Shown in pieces: positions 1 to 8,431 of a stretch of 64,000 nt of DNA (positions are counted from its first letter, which is position 1; each line of letters begins with the position of its first letter). Source of the stretch: DATGUN01 sp035301285 (GTDB lineage: Bacteria > Bacillota > Bacilli > Bacillales > Amphibacillaceae); assembly GCA_035301285.1 (NCBI GenBank), contig DATGUN010000030.1, forward strand, positions 12,394 to 76,393, in the 5' to 3' direction. A program made the translations under genes and the position numbers. The notes under the pieces were generated by a model. It was not told where the DNA came from. It saw only the letters and a program-made list of their open reading frames with translations, and ran no database searches.

Positions 1-1
1 C

Positions 2-553
2 ATTGAAGAAGGCAATCGATACGACGTAACATATGAAAAATTGGGTGATGTTGTTCGTATAACCAATACGGATGGTAAAGTACTAGGTTACAATATAATG
101 CAAGCATCAACGTATTTCAGTTTCTCGGACGAAGGGAAAATAACCATGAAAGAATCCGATCTGGATGTGTTAAAAAAGATTTTTCGAACGAATCAAATCA
201 ATGACGACTTGGATTTTGATTTACGATCGAAATTTGTTGTAGGGCATGTCCTGAAAAAGGAAAATCATGAAAATGCTGATAAGTTGAGTGTATGTCAGGT
301 AGATATCGGAGAAGAAACATTGCAGATCGTCTGCGGAGCACCGAATGTTGAAGAAGGACAGAATGTAGTCGTCGCCATGGTTGGTGCGACAATGCCCAGT
401 GGGATGCGGATAAAACCGACTACATTACGTGGTGTTCCGTCCAATGGTATGATTTGTTCGCGAAAGGAACTTAAACTTCCTCATGCCCCTGAAGAAAAAG
501 GAATCTTTGTTTTGGATGGTTCCATTAAACCTGGAGATGCCTTTGAATTTTAA
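2..553 (+). CDS. ytpR: YtpR, tRNA-binding-domain protein (5' end outside window)
   Basis: The frame is already open at base 2, so the N-terminus lies outside the window; the codon at 41 is an internal TTG (Leu), not the start. The C-terminal half is an EMAP/Csaa-type tRNA-binding OB fold: a KFVVGHV strand, then ADKLSVCQVDIG, LQIVCGAPN, VVVAMVGATMPSG and LRGVPSNGMICS, ending with EKGIFVLDG. The same fold precedes PheT in the beta subunit of PheRS. The N-terminal part corresponds to the DUF4479 region of YtpR. Function is unproven in the family; RNA binding is inferred. It sits just upstream of sftA, as in B. subtilis. Confidence 0.9.
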   Translation: MEEGNRYDVTYEKLGDVVRITNTDGKVLGYNIMQASTYFSFSDEGKITMKESDLDVLKKIFRTNQINDDLDFDLRSKFVVGHVLKKENHENADKLSVCQVDIGEETLQIVCGAPNVEEGQNVVVAMVGATMPSGMRIKPTTLRGVPSNGMICSRKELKLPHAPEEKGIFVLDGSIKPGDAFEF

Positions 554-693
554 TGATGCAACATCCTTCAAAAATATGTAAGAAGTTAGAATGGTGATCT
601 ACGAACATTTCTGCACCTTGTTTTACAGTCATCAATTATTGAAAAAAAGTGAAAGAACAGATATAGCGATTGTTATGAAATGGGTGAAAAATA

Positions 694-3027
694 ATGTGGG
701 ATCAATGGAAAAAGAAAATCAAAAATCTGTTTCGTGATCATGCAGATGAAAATGAAAATGATGCCGCAAAGATCGGAACCAGACAGGATAATCGTGAAGT
801 ACAGTCTAAAGTGATGTACCATTATCCGAAGCGCAGTTCGTTTCGCTTTCCGGTCATTCCTGATGAACCGCATGAAAAAGAAACGCCTGAAGAGCCGGCT
901 TATAAGCGGAGGGAAACACGACAGACCATAAAAAATAACCAGGAGAGTATCCGTCAGGCTGATCAACAAACAATAAATTATCCACACCAGACTGATAGGA
1001 TAGTCAAAAAGAAAACAAATGCACCCTTTCGTCCCAGCGAGGTTCCGTCGCCAATTTATGGTTATCAAAAAAGGAAGAAGGACAATGATATAACGGATGT
1101 GCCTGCTTATATACGAAAGAAAGAAAATAAGGATACTGAGAGTAATCTGTTAGAACGAATATCCAATAAATCATCCCAGACCAATGAGTCGACATTTTTG
1201 GCTGAAGAAAACCCTGATTCCGATAGGCAACAAACGTCTTATGAAAATGAATCACACATCATTGATGACGTTGTTGACGAACCGGTAGGGATATCTGATT
1301 TTGGGAATGAAGAAATCATTGACTCCGATCATGGTGACAATGTTCAGCCTGAAGAACCATTGAAAAAGCGAGTGGAATCTGATGACGCTTTTGAACAAAG
1401 ATCCGGACCAACCACCGAATCTCGATCTAGACAAAAGAAAAACCACAAAAATCAGAAACGTACAGGGAATAAACAGCGTATAAAGGGAGAGGAACCTGTA
1501 CCATTTAATGTAATGATGTCACATAACGATAAACAACATATGAAGCAAAATGATAGGCGACATTCAAAACAACTGCAAACAAAGGCAACACATTTTAAAC
1601 AAACACATTCAAACGTTGATGAAAAACCTGTACATATACCATATCATTTATTAAATGATAAAAAGGAAACGAATAACCATGATCGGTTGTGGGTAAGAAA
1701 GCAACAGGAACTATTGAACAAGACTTTCTCTTATTTTAATGTGGATGCTAGTGTCGTCAATGCTACCCAAGGTCCTTCCGTAACCCGTTTTGAAGTTCAA
1801 CCTGCAATGGGTGTCAAGGTCAGTAAAGTAAAAAATCTGAGTGATGATATCAAACTTAACCTAGCAGCGAAAGATATACGGATTGAAGCACCCATACCGG
1901 GTAAAAATACGATTGGAATTGAAATACCGAATCCGAGTCCTCAGATTGTCGGTCTGCAAGAAATTTATGAATCAGATGCTTTTAAAAATGAAAAATCACC
2001 CTTGACCATTGGGTTAGGTTTAACAATCGAAGGGAACCCATCCATAACGAATATCCAAAAAATGCCACACGGTTTAATTGCAGGTGCAACAGGTTCTGGG
2101 AAAAGTGTCTGTATCAACACTATTTTGATCAGTTTATTATACAAAGCGGATTATAAAAGTGTGAAGTTTTTACTGATTGATCCGAAAATGGTAGAACTTG
2201 CCCCTTATAATGGTATACCGAATTTGATTTCACCGGTCATCACAGATGTAAAGGCGGCAACAATGGCACTGAAATGGGCCGTTAAAGAAATGGAAGATCG
2301 GTATGATAGGTTTGTCCAAGAAGGTGTACGGGATATCGAACGATATAATACAAAGATGGAAAAACAATCTACAAAAGATGAAAAGATGCCGTATATCGTC
2401 ATTGTCATTGATGAATTATCGGATTTGATGATGGTTTCCCCGCAGGAAGTGGAGGATGCTATCTGTCGGATCGCCCAAAAAGCGAGGGCATGCGGGATTC
2501 ATTTATTACTTGCTACACAAAGACCTTCCGTTGATGTTATAACAGGATTGATCAAAGCTAACATTCCAACCCGGATTGCGTTCAGTGTTTCATCACAAGT
2601 TGACTCAAGAACCATTATCGATACAAGCGGTGCAGAAAAGTTACTTGGCAAAGGGGATATGCTTTTTGTGGAAAATGGTGCAGGTAAAAGTTTGCGGCTT
2701 CAAGGGGCATTTGTTTCCGATGATGAAATTGAACGTGTGACTGATTATGCACGTTCCATCGCCGAGCCTGATTATCAATTTGAACAGGAACAATTATTGG
2801 AACGGGTCCAAACGGATGAAAATGAAGACGAGTTACTTGAAGAAGCCATTCAATTTGTCATTGATAAAAATAATGCAAGTACGTCGTTATTGCAACGTCA
2901 TTTTAAAATTGGTTACAATCGTGCAGCACGTTTGATGGATTCAATGGTTCAGAAAGGAATCATTTCCGAACAAAACGGGAGCAAACCTCGTGAGGTGCTG
3001 GTGAGCGGCGCTTCAGTATCCGAATGA
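694..3027 (+). CDS. sftA: SftA, septum-associated FtsK/SpoIIIE-type DNA translocase
   Basis: Soluble ATP-driven DNA pump that, in B. subtilis, clears chromosomal DNA from the closing division septum. The 777-residue product has no membrane segments, which separates it from SpoIIIE. Residues 1 to about 330 are a charged, low-complexity linker rich in Lys, Asn, Gln and Glu. A FtsK alpha/beta motor follows, with Walker A AGATGSGKS at residues 463-471 and Walker B VIVIDELSD around D573-E574. The last ~65 residues form the winged-helix gamma domain (SLLQRHFKIGYNRAARLMD). It is shorter than the roughly 950-residue B. subtilis protein, mostly in the linker. The ATG at 694 follows a GGGTG ribosome site. 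Confidence 0.93.
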   Translation: MWDQWKKKIKNLFRDHADENENDAAKIGTRQDNREVQSKVMYHYPKRSSFRFPVIPDEPHEKETPEEPAYKRRETRQTIKNNQESIRQADQQTINYPHQTDRIVKKKTNAPFRPSEVPSPIYGYQKRKKDNDITDVPAYIRKKENKDTESNLLERISNKSSQTNESTFLAEENPDSDRQQTSYENESHIIDDVVDEPVGISDFGNEEIIDSDHGDNVQPEEPLKKRVESDDAFEQRSGPTTESRSRQKKNHKNQKRTGNKQRIKGEEPVPFNVMMSHNDKQHMKQNDRRHSKQLQTKATHFKQTHSNVDEKPVHIPYHLLNDKKETNNHDRLWVRKQQELLNKTFSYFNVDASVVNATQGPSVTRFEVQPAMGVKVSKVKNLSDDIKLNLAAKDIRIEAPIPGKNTIGIEIPNPSPQIVGLQEIYESDAFKNEKSPLTIGLGLTIEGNPSITNIQKMPHGLIAGATGSGKSVCINTILISLLYKADYKSVKFLLIDPKMVELAPYNGIPNLISPVITDVKAATMALKWAVKEMEDRYDRFVQEGVRDIERYNTKMEKQSTKDEKMPYIVIVIDELSDLMMVSPQEVEDAICRIAQKARACGIHLLLATQRPSVDVITGLIKANIPTRIAFSVSSQVDSRTIIDTSGAEKLLGKGDMLFVENGAGKSLRLQGAFVSDDEIERVTDYARSIAEPDYQFEQEQLLERVQTDENEDELLEEAIQFVIDKNNASTSLLQRHFKIGYNRAARLMDSMVQKGIISEQNGSKPREVLVSGASVSE

Positions 3028-3070
3028 ATGAAAGTAAGAACTCTTTTGATCATTTAAATTCACTTTTTAC

Positions 3071-3099
3071 TTGTATACTGTCTGTCGTTTTAATATGAT
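3071..3099 (+). promoter_or_regulatory. Candidate SigA promoter for the nicotinate phosphoribosyltransferase gene
   Basis: TTGTAT (3071-3076), 17-bp spacer, TATGAT (3094-3099), 38 bases before the start codon. It would separate this gene from sftA upstream. Confidence 0.4.
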
Positions 3100-3136
3100 A
3101 TGAAATAAGTATTCAAGTATATATAAGGAGTCTGCC

Positions 3137-4261
3137 ATGAAAGAAATTCATCAGAAACTGAACGGTGATATAAGTCGTTTAACGAACAAAACGTTTAAGT
3201 TTGATACCCGTATTAAAGATGGTTGGTTTTCTGCCGTTTATTTCCTGAAGACAAGGGAAATGGCTGAGAAAAAGTTGCCCCGTAATCATGTGACCATGCA
3301 GTTTTTTCAAAAAGGTCATGATGCCGTTCTTTGTGGGACGGATGAATCCATTGCCCTTTTGCACACATTCAGCGATCAACCGGAAAAACTGGAGATTCAT
3401 TCCTTGAAAGATGGCGATCGCATTCGTCCGTTTGAAACGGTCTTGACGGTTTCAGGTTCATATCAGCAGTTTGGCTTTCTAGAAGGGATAATTGATGGTA
3501 TATTGGCAAGAAGAACATCTGTGGCTACTAATGTATATAATGTCGTAAAAGCCGCTCGTTCATCCGGAAAAGCCAAACCGATCATTTTCATGGGTGATAG
3601 GGACGATCACTTCACACAACAAGCCGGTGATGGCTATTCGGCATTCATAGGTGGTTCGACTGCCCAGGCAACTCATGCAATGAATGAATGGTGGGGGAAA
3701 CAAGGAATGGGCACAATGCCACATGCCATGATTCAAATGTTCCGTGGAGATATTGTAGCTGCTTCCAAAGCATACTTGGAACTTTATCCGGAAGACGATT
3801 TGGTTATCCTTGCTGATTATAATAATGATGTCATTACCGATTCTCTGAAAGTGGCCAGAGCATTTGGAAAGCAATTGAAAGGTGTCCGTGTAGACACGTC
3901 AAGAACACTGGTTGATAAATATTTTTTACGTAACCATCATTTAATGGGAACGTTTGACCCACGAGGTGTAAATCCTCAACTGATTTTCGCACTGAGGAAG
4001 GCACTCGACGAAGAAGGCTTTTCACATGTGAATATTGTTGCCAGTGGCGGCTTTACCAAAGAAAGGATAAGTCACTTTGAATCACTTGGTGTTCCGGTTG
4101 ATATGTACGGCGTTGGAGGAAGTCTTTTGGATATAAATATTGGCTTCACTGGCGATAATGTATTATTGAATGGATCACCAGAGGCAAAAGAGGGAAGACG
4201 ATATCGGCCGAATGAACGACTGCAAAAAGTCGAATATTGCAAACAAGCCGATTGTAATTAA
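3137..4261 (+). CDS. Nicotinate phosphoribosyltransferase, short form
   Basis: Converts nicotinate and PRPP to nicotinate mononucleotide in the Preiss-Handler branch of NAD salvage. Family signatures are visible: GDRDDHFTQQAGDGYSA, GTMPHAMIQMF (carrying the His expected to be phosphorylated) and GVRVDTSRTLVDKY, the PRPP/product-binding strand. At 374 residues it is much shorter than B. subtilis PncB (about 490) and resembles the compact archaeal-like class. It ends with a two-cysteine tail, EYCKQADCN. It stands alone between sftA and murC, which are adjacent in B. subtilis, so it is a gain relative to that order. ATG at 3137 follows AAGGAG. Confidence 0.85.
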   Translation: MKEIHQKLNGDISRLTNKTFKFDTRIKDGWFSAVYFLKTREMAEKKLPRNHVTMQFFQKGHDAVLCGTDESIALLHTFSDQPEKLEIHSLKDGDRIRPFETVLTVSGSYQQFGFLEGIIDGILARRTSVATNVYNVVKAARSSGKAKPIIFMGDRDDHFTQQAGDGYSAFIGGSTAQATHAMNEWWGKQGMGTMPHAMIQMFRGDIVAASKAYLELYPEDDLVILADYNNDVITDSLKVARAFGKQLKGVRVDTSRTLVDKYFLRNHHLMGTFDPRGVNPQLIFALRKALDEEGFSHVNIVASGGFTKERISHFESLGVPVDMYGVGGSLLDINIGFTGDNVLLNGSPEAKEGRRYRPNERLQKVEYCKQADCN

Positions 4262-4274
4262 TGTATCTAAGATT

Positions 4275-4303
4275 TTGCTATATTTCTGTATTAGCTTTAT
4301 AAT
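4275..4303 (+). promoter_or_regulatory. SigA-type promoter for murC
   Basis: TTGCTA (4275-4280), 17-bp spacer, perfect TATAAT (4298-4303). It lies 58 bases upstream of the murC start, so murC probably has its own transcript. Confidence 0.6.
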
Positions 4304-4361
4304 AGTAATCATTATGTGAAATAACTTCATTTTTGACACAAATGTATGGAGGTTCTTTTTT

Positions 4362-5675
4362 ATGACAACTTACCATTTTATTGGTATAAAGGGAACTGGA
4401 ATGAGTGCACTGGCACAAATTCTTCATGATTCAGGGGAAAATGTTAAAGGCTCGGATGTCGACAAACGTTTTTTTACCCAGAAAGCACTTGAAGAAAAAA
4501 ACATTTCAATTTTACCTTTTTCAGAAGATAACATCACAGATGACTGTACCATTATTGCCGGAAATGCGTTTTCAGAGTCAAACGTGGAAGTAAAGGCGGC
4601 AAAAGAAAAAGGATTGCCATTTTACTGGTACCATGATTTTTTGGGAGAATGGCTGAAGCAGTATACAAGTATTGCTGTAACCGGCGCACATGGGAAAACG
4701 TCTACAACCGGTTTGCTTTCTCATGTCTTTCAACAAGCATACCCTATTTCATATTTAATAGGTGATGGTACAGGAAAGGGCCATATCGACAGTCAATACT
4801 TTGTGTTTGAGGCGTGTGAATATCGGCGCCACTTCTTACGATACGAGCCGGATTATGCCATTATGACAAATATTGATTTTGATCATCCGGATTATTTTTC
4901 AAGCATTGATGATGTTTTTGATGCGTTTCAATCAATGGCTGATAATGTCAAGAAAGGAATAGTCGCTTGTGGTGATGATGATCTCTTGCAGCAGATTGAA
5001 ACGAAAGTTCCTGTCATGTATTATGGTTTTCGGGATACAAATGATTTTCAAGCTAAAAATGTCAAAGAAACCAAAGAAGGGACTTATTTTGATGTCTATG
5101 TCCGGAATACATTTTTCGATACGATGATGATACCGATGTTTGGTGATCATAATATATTAAATGCTTTATCGGTCATTGCTATTTCACATTATGAGGGTAT
5201 GGAGAAGTCGAAAATGAAGACTTTAAGTACTTTTGAAGGTGTCAAACGTCGCTTCACCGAAAAGAAATTATATGGGCAGATCTTGATTGACGATTACGCA
5301 CATCATCCTAAAGAGATAACGGCGACCATCGATTCAGCCAAGAAAAAGTATCCTGATAAAAATGTGATTGCCATTTTTCAACCACACACATATTCCCGTA
5401 CTAAAACATTTATAAAAGAATTTGCAGATAGTCTGAACGATGCGGATTTTGTCTATCTATGTGATATTTTCGGGTCTGCAAGAGAACAAAGTGGTCAGCT
5501 TACAATCAATGATTTACAACAATTGATACCTGAAAGCCATCTACTTGACATTGCCAATGTCAGTGCACTTAAACACTATAAAGATGATGTGCTTGTTTTT
5601 ATGGGGGCAGGGGATATACAAAAGTTTCAACAAGCATATGAAAAAGAAGTGACTCAAGAGCCAATCGACAAATAA
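4362..5675 (+). CDS. murC: UDP-N-acetylmuramate--L-alanine ligase
   Basis: Cytoplasmic Mur ligase that adds L-Ala to UDP-MurNAc, the first amino-acid step of peptidoglycan precursor synthesis. Residues 4-17 hold the N-terminal nucleotide-binding loop (HFIGIKGTGMSALA). The ATP loop GAHGKTST starts at residue 108. YAHHPKEI and FQPHTYSRT mark the C-terminal domain. The 437-residue length is normal. ATG at 4362 follows GGAGG. It precedes ytxG-ytxH, as in B. subtilis. Confidence 0.97.
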   Translation: MTTYHFIGIKGTGMSALAQILHDSGENVKGSDVDKRFFTQKALEEKNISILPFSEDNITDDCTIIAGNAFSESNVEVKAAKEKGLPFYWYHDFLGEWLKQYTSIAVTGAHGKTSTTGLLSHVFQQAYPISYLIGDGTGKGHIDSQYFVFEACEYRRHFLRYEPDYAIMTNIDFDHPDYFSSIDDVFDAFQSMADNVKKGIVACGDDDLLQQIETKVPVMYYGFRDTNDFQAKNVKETKEGTYFDVYVRNTFFDTMMIPMFGDHNILNALSVIAISHYEGMEKSKMKTLSTFEGVKRRFTEKKLYGQILIDDYAHHPKEITATIDSAKKKYPDKNVIAIFQPHTYSRTKTFIKEFADSLNDADFVYLCDIFGSAREQSGQLTINDLQQLIPESHLLDIANVSALKHYKDDVLVFMGAGDIQKFQQAYEKEVTQEPIDK

Positions 5676-5692
5676 GTCTAAATTATGATTGA

Positions 5693-5716
5693 CTTCCTTA
5701 AGGGAAAGGATTTTTT
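5693..5716 (+). terminator. Weak terminator candidate after murC
   Basis: A short stem (CTTCC / GGGAAaGG around a TTAA loop) is followed by six T's at 5711-5716. The stem is only about five pairs, so confidence is low. Confidence 0.35.
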
Positions 5717-5808
5717 GTTAAAAAATGTTATCATTGTTATAGTATATGAATGAAATGTCTGTGACAGCCAAGTCGAGCTTGTGGATGTGAAGAAAAGCTT
5801 ACATATTT

Positions 5809-5833
5809 GTTTGATAATATGCCAAATGGGTAA
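5809..5833 (+). promoter_or_regulatory. SigB-type promoter for ytxG-ytxH
   Basis: GTTTGA (5809-5814), 13-bp spacer, GGGTAA (5828-5833), against the SigB consensus GTTTAA-N12-15-GGGTAT: one mismatch in each box. It lies about 100 bases before ytxG. ytxGHJ is known as a SigB- and SigH-dependent general stress operon in B. subtilis. Confidence 0.65.
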
Positions 5834-5933
5834 ACACCTGTAGGCTACATTTTTCTATGTCTGTTCTCACACAACCGTTTTCATGGTCATTTCTATCATA
5901 GATATATTTTATAATCGAAGGAGTGGACAAGTT

Positions 5934-6335
5934 ATGGAAAGTTTATTGTATATCGCTGCAATTATAGCTGCTGTCGCATTTGCAGTATTGGTTATATTTA
6001 TTGCAATGACACTCGTGGCAAGCAGACGTACCTTGAACAATGTAGCAGATACATTGGAAGGTTTAGAAAAACAAATGGAGGGTATTACTAGGGAAACAAC
6101 CGAGTTATTGAATAAAACGAATCAACTCGCTGAGGATGTCCAAGATAAATCATCTAAATTAAATGGGGTATTTGATGGTGTAAAAGGTATTGGCGAGACA
6201 GTTAAAGATTTTTCCCAATCCTTAAGTAAAGTCTCAAGCAATATTACACAAGCGGCATCTGAAAATGAAGAAAAAGCGTCCCAAGCCCTTACCTGGGGTT
6301 CAGCTTTATTGGATTTATGGAAAAAACGAAAATAG
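5934..6335 (+). CDS. ytxG: YtxG, DUF948 general stress protein
   Basis: 133 residues. One N-terminal membrane helix (about residues 4-27) is followed by a long amphipathic helix rich in polar heptads (DTLEGLEKQMEG, ETTELLNKTNQL), the DUF948 pattern. The molecular function is unknown; a membrane-anchored coiled coil is what can be seen. I chose the ATG at 5934 because AAGGAGTGG lies just upstream; an earlier in-frame ATG at 5883 has no ribosome site and would add a hydrophobic non-conserved stretch. First gene of a stress operon with ytxH, 21 bases apart. Confidence 0.9.
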   Translation: MESLLYIAAIIAAVAFAVLVIFIAMTLVASRRTLNNVADTLEGLEKQMEGITRETTELLNKTNQLAEDVQDKSSKLNGVFDGVKGIGETVKDFSQSLSKVSSNITQAASENEEKASQALTWGSALLDLWKKRK

Positions 6336-6356
6336 CATAATTTAGGAGGGTTCCAA

Positions 6357-6869
6357 ATGGGAGATAATATCAATAGCAAAGATTTTATAATCGGAACATT
6401 AATCGGTGGCATTGTCGGTGCCTCGGCTGCCCTATTATTTGCACCCAAATCGGGAAAAGAATTGCGTGGAGATATCAACCAGGGAGCTTCACAAATGAAG
6501 GATAAGGCGGCTGACTTGAAAGATACAGCATATGATAAAAGTTTGGAATTAAAAGATAAAGCATACAAAAAGGGATCGGAATTAAAGGATATGGCTTATG
6601 AAAAGAGTTCCGAACTGAAAGAAAAAGCGTACGAAAAAGGATCCGACTTAAAAGATAAAGCGGTCGAAAAAGGGTCTGAACTGAAAGAGAAGGCTGTAGA
6701 TTCTTCAGCTGAGATGACCAAAAAGGTATCGGAAACAACTAAAAAAGCAACGAAAAATGTACAAGATAAATTACAGGAAAAGCGCGATGAAGAAGACAAA
6801 GCTTTGGAGAAAGCAAAAGAGGTAGCCGACTCAATTGAAGAGGCTGCTGAAGAACTGAATGATAAATAA
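6357..6869 (+). CDS. ytxH: YtxH-family general stress protein with 11-residue repeats
   Basis: 170 residues. A Gly/Ala-rich N-terminal hydrophobic helix (IIGTLIGGIVGASAALLFAP, residues 11-30) and KSGKELR form the YtxH signature. Residues 56-121 are six tandem 11-residue units of the pattern (D/E)KAYEKGSELK, encoded by six consecutive 33-bp repeats at 6522-6719. The rest is Lys/Glu-rich helix. Hendecad repeats of this kind recall group-3 LEA proteins, so a desiccation or osmotic-protection role is an inference. ATG at 6357 follows TAGGAGGG. The third gene of the B. subtilis operon, ytxJ, is absent; a terminator follows directly. Confidence 0.88.
   Translation: MGDNINSKDFIIGTLIGGIVGASAALLFAPKSGKELRGDINQGASQMKDKAADLKDTAYDKSLELKDKAYKKGSELKDMAYEKSSELKEKAYEKGSDLKDKAVEKGSELKEKAVDSSAEMTKKVSETTKKATKNVQDKLQEKRDEEDKALEKAKEVADSIEEAAEELNDK
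6522..6719 (+). repeat. Six tandem 33-bp repeats inside ytxH
   Basis: Six in-frame 33-bp units encode diverged copies of the (D/E)KAYEKGSELK hendecad. The first and last copies are the most degenerate (DTAYDKSLELK and EKAVDSSAEMT). Synonymous positions differ between copies, so this is an old array, not a recent slippage product. Confidence 0.85.
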
Positions 6870-6885
6870 AATTTAAATGGTAGAG

Positions 6886-6923
6886 ACCAGGAAGCTTTGA
6901 TTGATTTGTTTCCTGGTTTTTTC
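6886..6923 (+). terminator. Rho-independent terminator after ytxH
   Basis: ACCAGGAA (6886-6893) pairs with TTCCTGGT (6910-6917), followed by a T-run. It ends the ytxG-ytxH transcript and marks the absence of ytxJ. Confidence 0.8.
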
Positions 6924-7120
6924 ATGTTCAGGTTCACATTCAATATTTGTACATATCCATCATTGTTGTGACCATATTGAGGAATCATGTTTTATAGGGT
7001 ATCTCTTTTTTTGTGCAATCGTCGGTTATGATTGATATTATCTTCGCGAGAAAGAAATTCCTCAATTTTAAATCGTCACTTTTTGTCCATGTTCAAATCA
7101 TGAAATGAATGGTAAACTAG

Positions 7121-7173
7121 TTGTTTCTATTATAATTAAATTGTATTATAAGTATAGTCTTAAGTGTATACTT
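7121..7173 (+). promoter_or_regulatory. Candidate SigA promoter and downstream inverted repeat for aroA
   Basis: TTGTTT (7121-7126), 17-bp spacer, TATTAT (7144-7149). Immediately after it lies an inverted repeat AAGTATA (7150-7156) / TATACTT (7167-7173) with a 10-base gap, placed where an operator could act. No regulator is recognised. The rest of 6924-7270 holds nothing else I can identify. Confidence 0.4.
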
Positions 7174-7270
7174 GATTAATGTGAACGAATAAACGTATCA
7201 AGATGTTTCATATTTAAAAAAGATGTTAATCATGAGTCAATACGCCGTATATTTCAGGGAGCGGATAATC

Positions 7271-8326
7271 ATGCAGCAACTGAATGCGTTACATAGACAA
7301 CTAGATGACATCAACCTAGAATTATTGCGTACTATAAACAAGCAAGGTGCGCTTATGAAGGAAATTATTGAAGTAAATAAAAAAGAAGGTATGAAACGGT
7401 TTGATTTAGGGCTGAAAGGGGAAATGTTGAATACGATTTCCCGGTATAATGGTGGTCCGTATGATAATGAAACGATTCAACACATTTATAAGGAATTGTT
7501 TAAAGCAATTGAACAAACAGACGATCGACATAAACTACTTGTTGCCCGGAAAAATCAACAACCAAATACGATTGTAACAGTTAAGGGTGAGGAAATTGGG
7601 GGTGCACAGAAACATTTCGTCATTGGCCCGTGTGCGGTAGAAAGCCATGAGCAAGTAACGAAGGTGGCTGATGCCATTAGTCATCATGGTATAACTTTCA
7701 TAAGAGGCGGTGCGTTCAAACCGCGAACATCTCCATATGATTTCCAGGGACTTGGTCCAAAAGGATGGGAGATATTAAAAACAGTAGCCGATAATTACAA
7801 TCTCGCTGTTGTAAGTGAGGTCATCAACCCTGCACATATCGAGTATGCTATGGATTATGTTGATGTCATTCAAATCGGTGCTCGCAATATGCAAAACTTT
7901 GATTTATTAAAAGCAGTCGGTGATGTCGAATGTCCTGTGTTATTGAAGAGAGGTTTTTCGGCTACATTGTCCGAGTTTATGCATGCAGCTGAGTATATTT
8001 ATTCGCGGGGCAATAAGAATATCATTCTATGTGAGCGGGGAATCAGAACATATGAAAAATCAACACGTAATACCTTGGATATAACAGCTGTTCCTATATT
8101 GAAAAAAGAGACACATCTGCCAGTTCTTGTAGATGTTACGCATTCAACAGGGAGAACAGACTTATTGATTCCCGCAGCCAAAGCGGCGCTCGCAATCGAT
8201 GCAGATGGTATCATGGCAGAAGTTCATCCTAATCCTGCATTTGCGTTATCAGATGCAGAACAGCAAATGGATATTCCTATGTTTGATGAATTCATGAATC
8301 AATTATCTGCTTTAAAGAGCATGTAA
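7271..8326 (+). CDS. aroA: Bifunctional chorismate mutase / DAHP synthase AroA(G)
   Basis: Catalyses the first step of the shikimate pathway (PEP + erythrose-4-phosphate to DAHP). It carries a fused N-terminal AroQ-type chorismate mutase domain used for feedback control in Bacillus. Residues 1-~85 are the AroQ helices (LHRQLDDINLELLRTINK, RFDLGLKGEMLN). Residues ~110-351 are the type Ibeta DAHP synthase barrel (FVIGPCAVES, RGGAFKPRTSPYDFQGLG, LKRGFSATLSEF, DVTHSTGR). The ATG at 7271 has AGGGAG ten bases upstream and gives 351 residues, close to the 358 of B. subtilis; an in-frame ATG at 7223 would add 16 non-conserved residues. It precedes ccpA as in B. subtilis. Confidence 0.95.
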   Translation: MQQLNALHRQLDDINLELLRTINKQGALMKEIIEVNKKEGMKRFDLGLKGEMLNTISRYNGGPYDNETIQHIYKELFKAIEQTDDRHKLLVARKNQQPNTIVTVKGEEIGGAQKHFVIGPCAVESHEQVTKVADAISHHGITFIRGGAFKPRTSPYDFQGLGPKGWEILKTVADNYNLAVVSEVINPAHIEYAMDYVDVIQIGARNMQNFDLLKAVGDVECPVLLKRGFSATLSEFMHAAEYIYSRGNKNIILCERGIRTYEKSTRNTLDITAVPILKKETHLPVLVDVTHSTGRTDLLIPAAKAALAIDADGIMAEVHPNPAFALSDAEQQMDIPMFDEFMNQLSALKSM

Positions 8327-8431
8327 ATATAAAACCGTCAGGAATCGAATACGTGTATTATGTAAATTTTTTCATCTTGTTATGGAGTATGATATATTAA
8401 ATAGAAGGTAAGATTTCAGGAGGTAGTAAAG

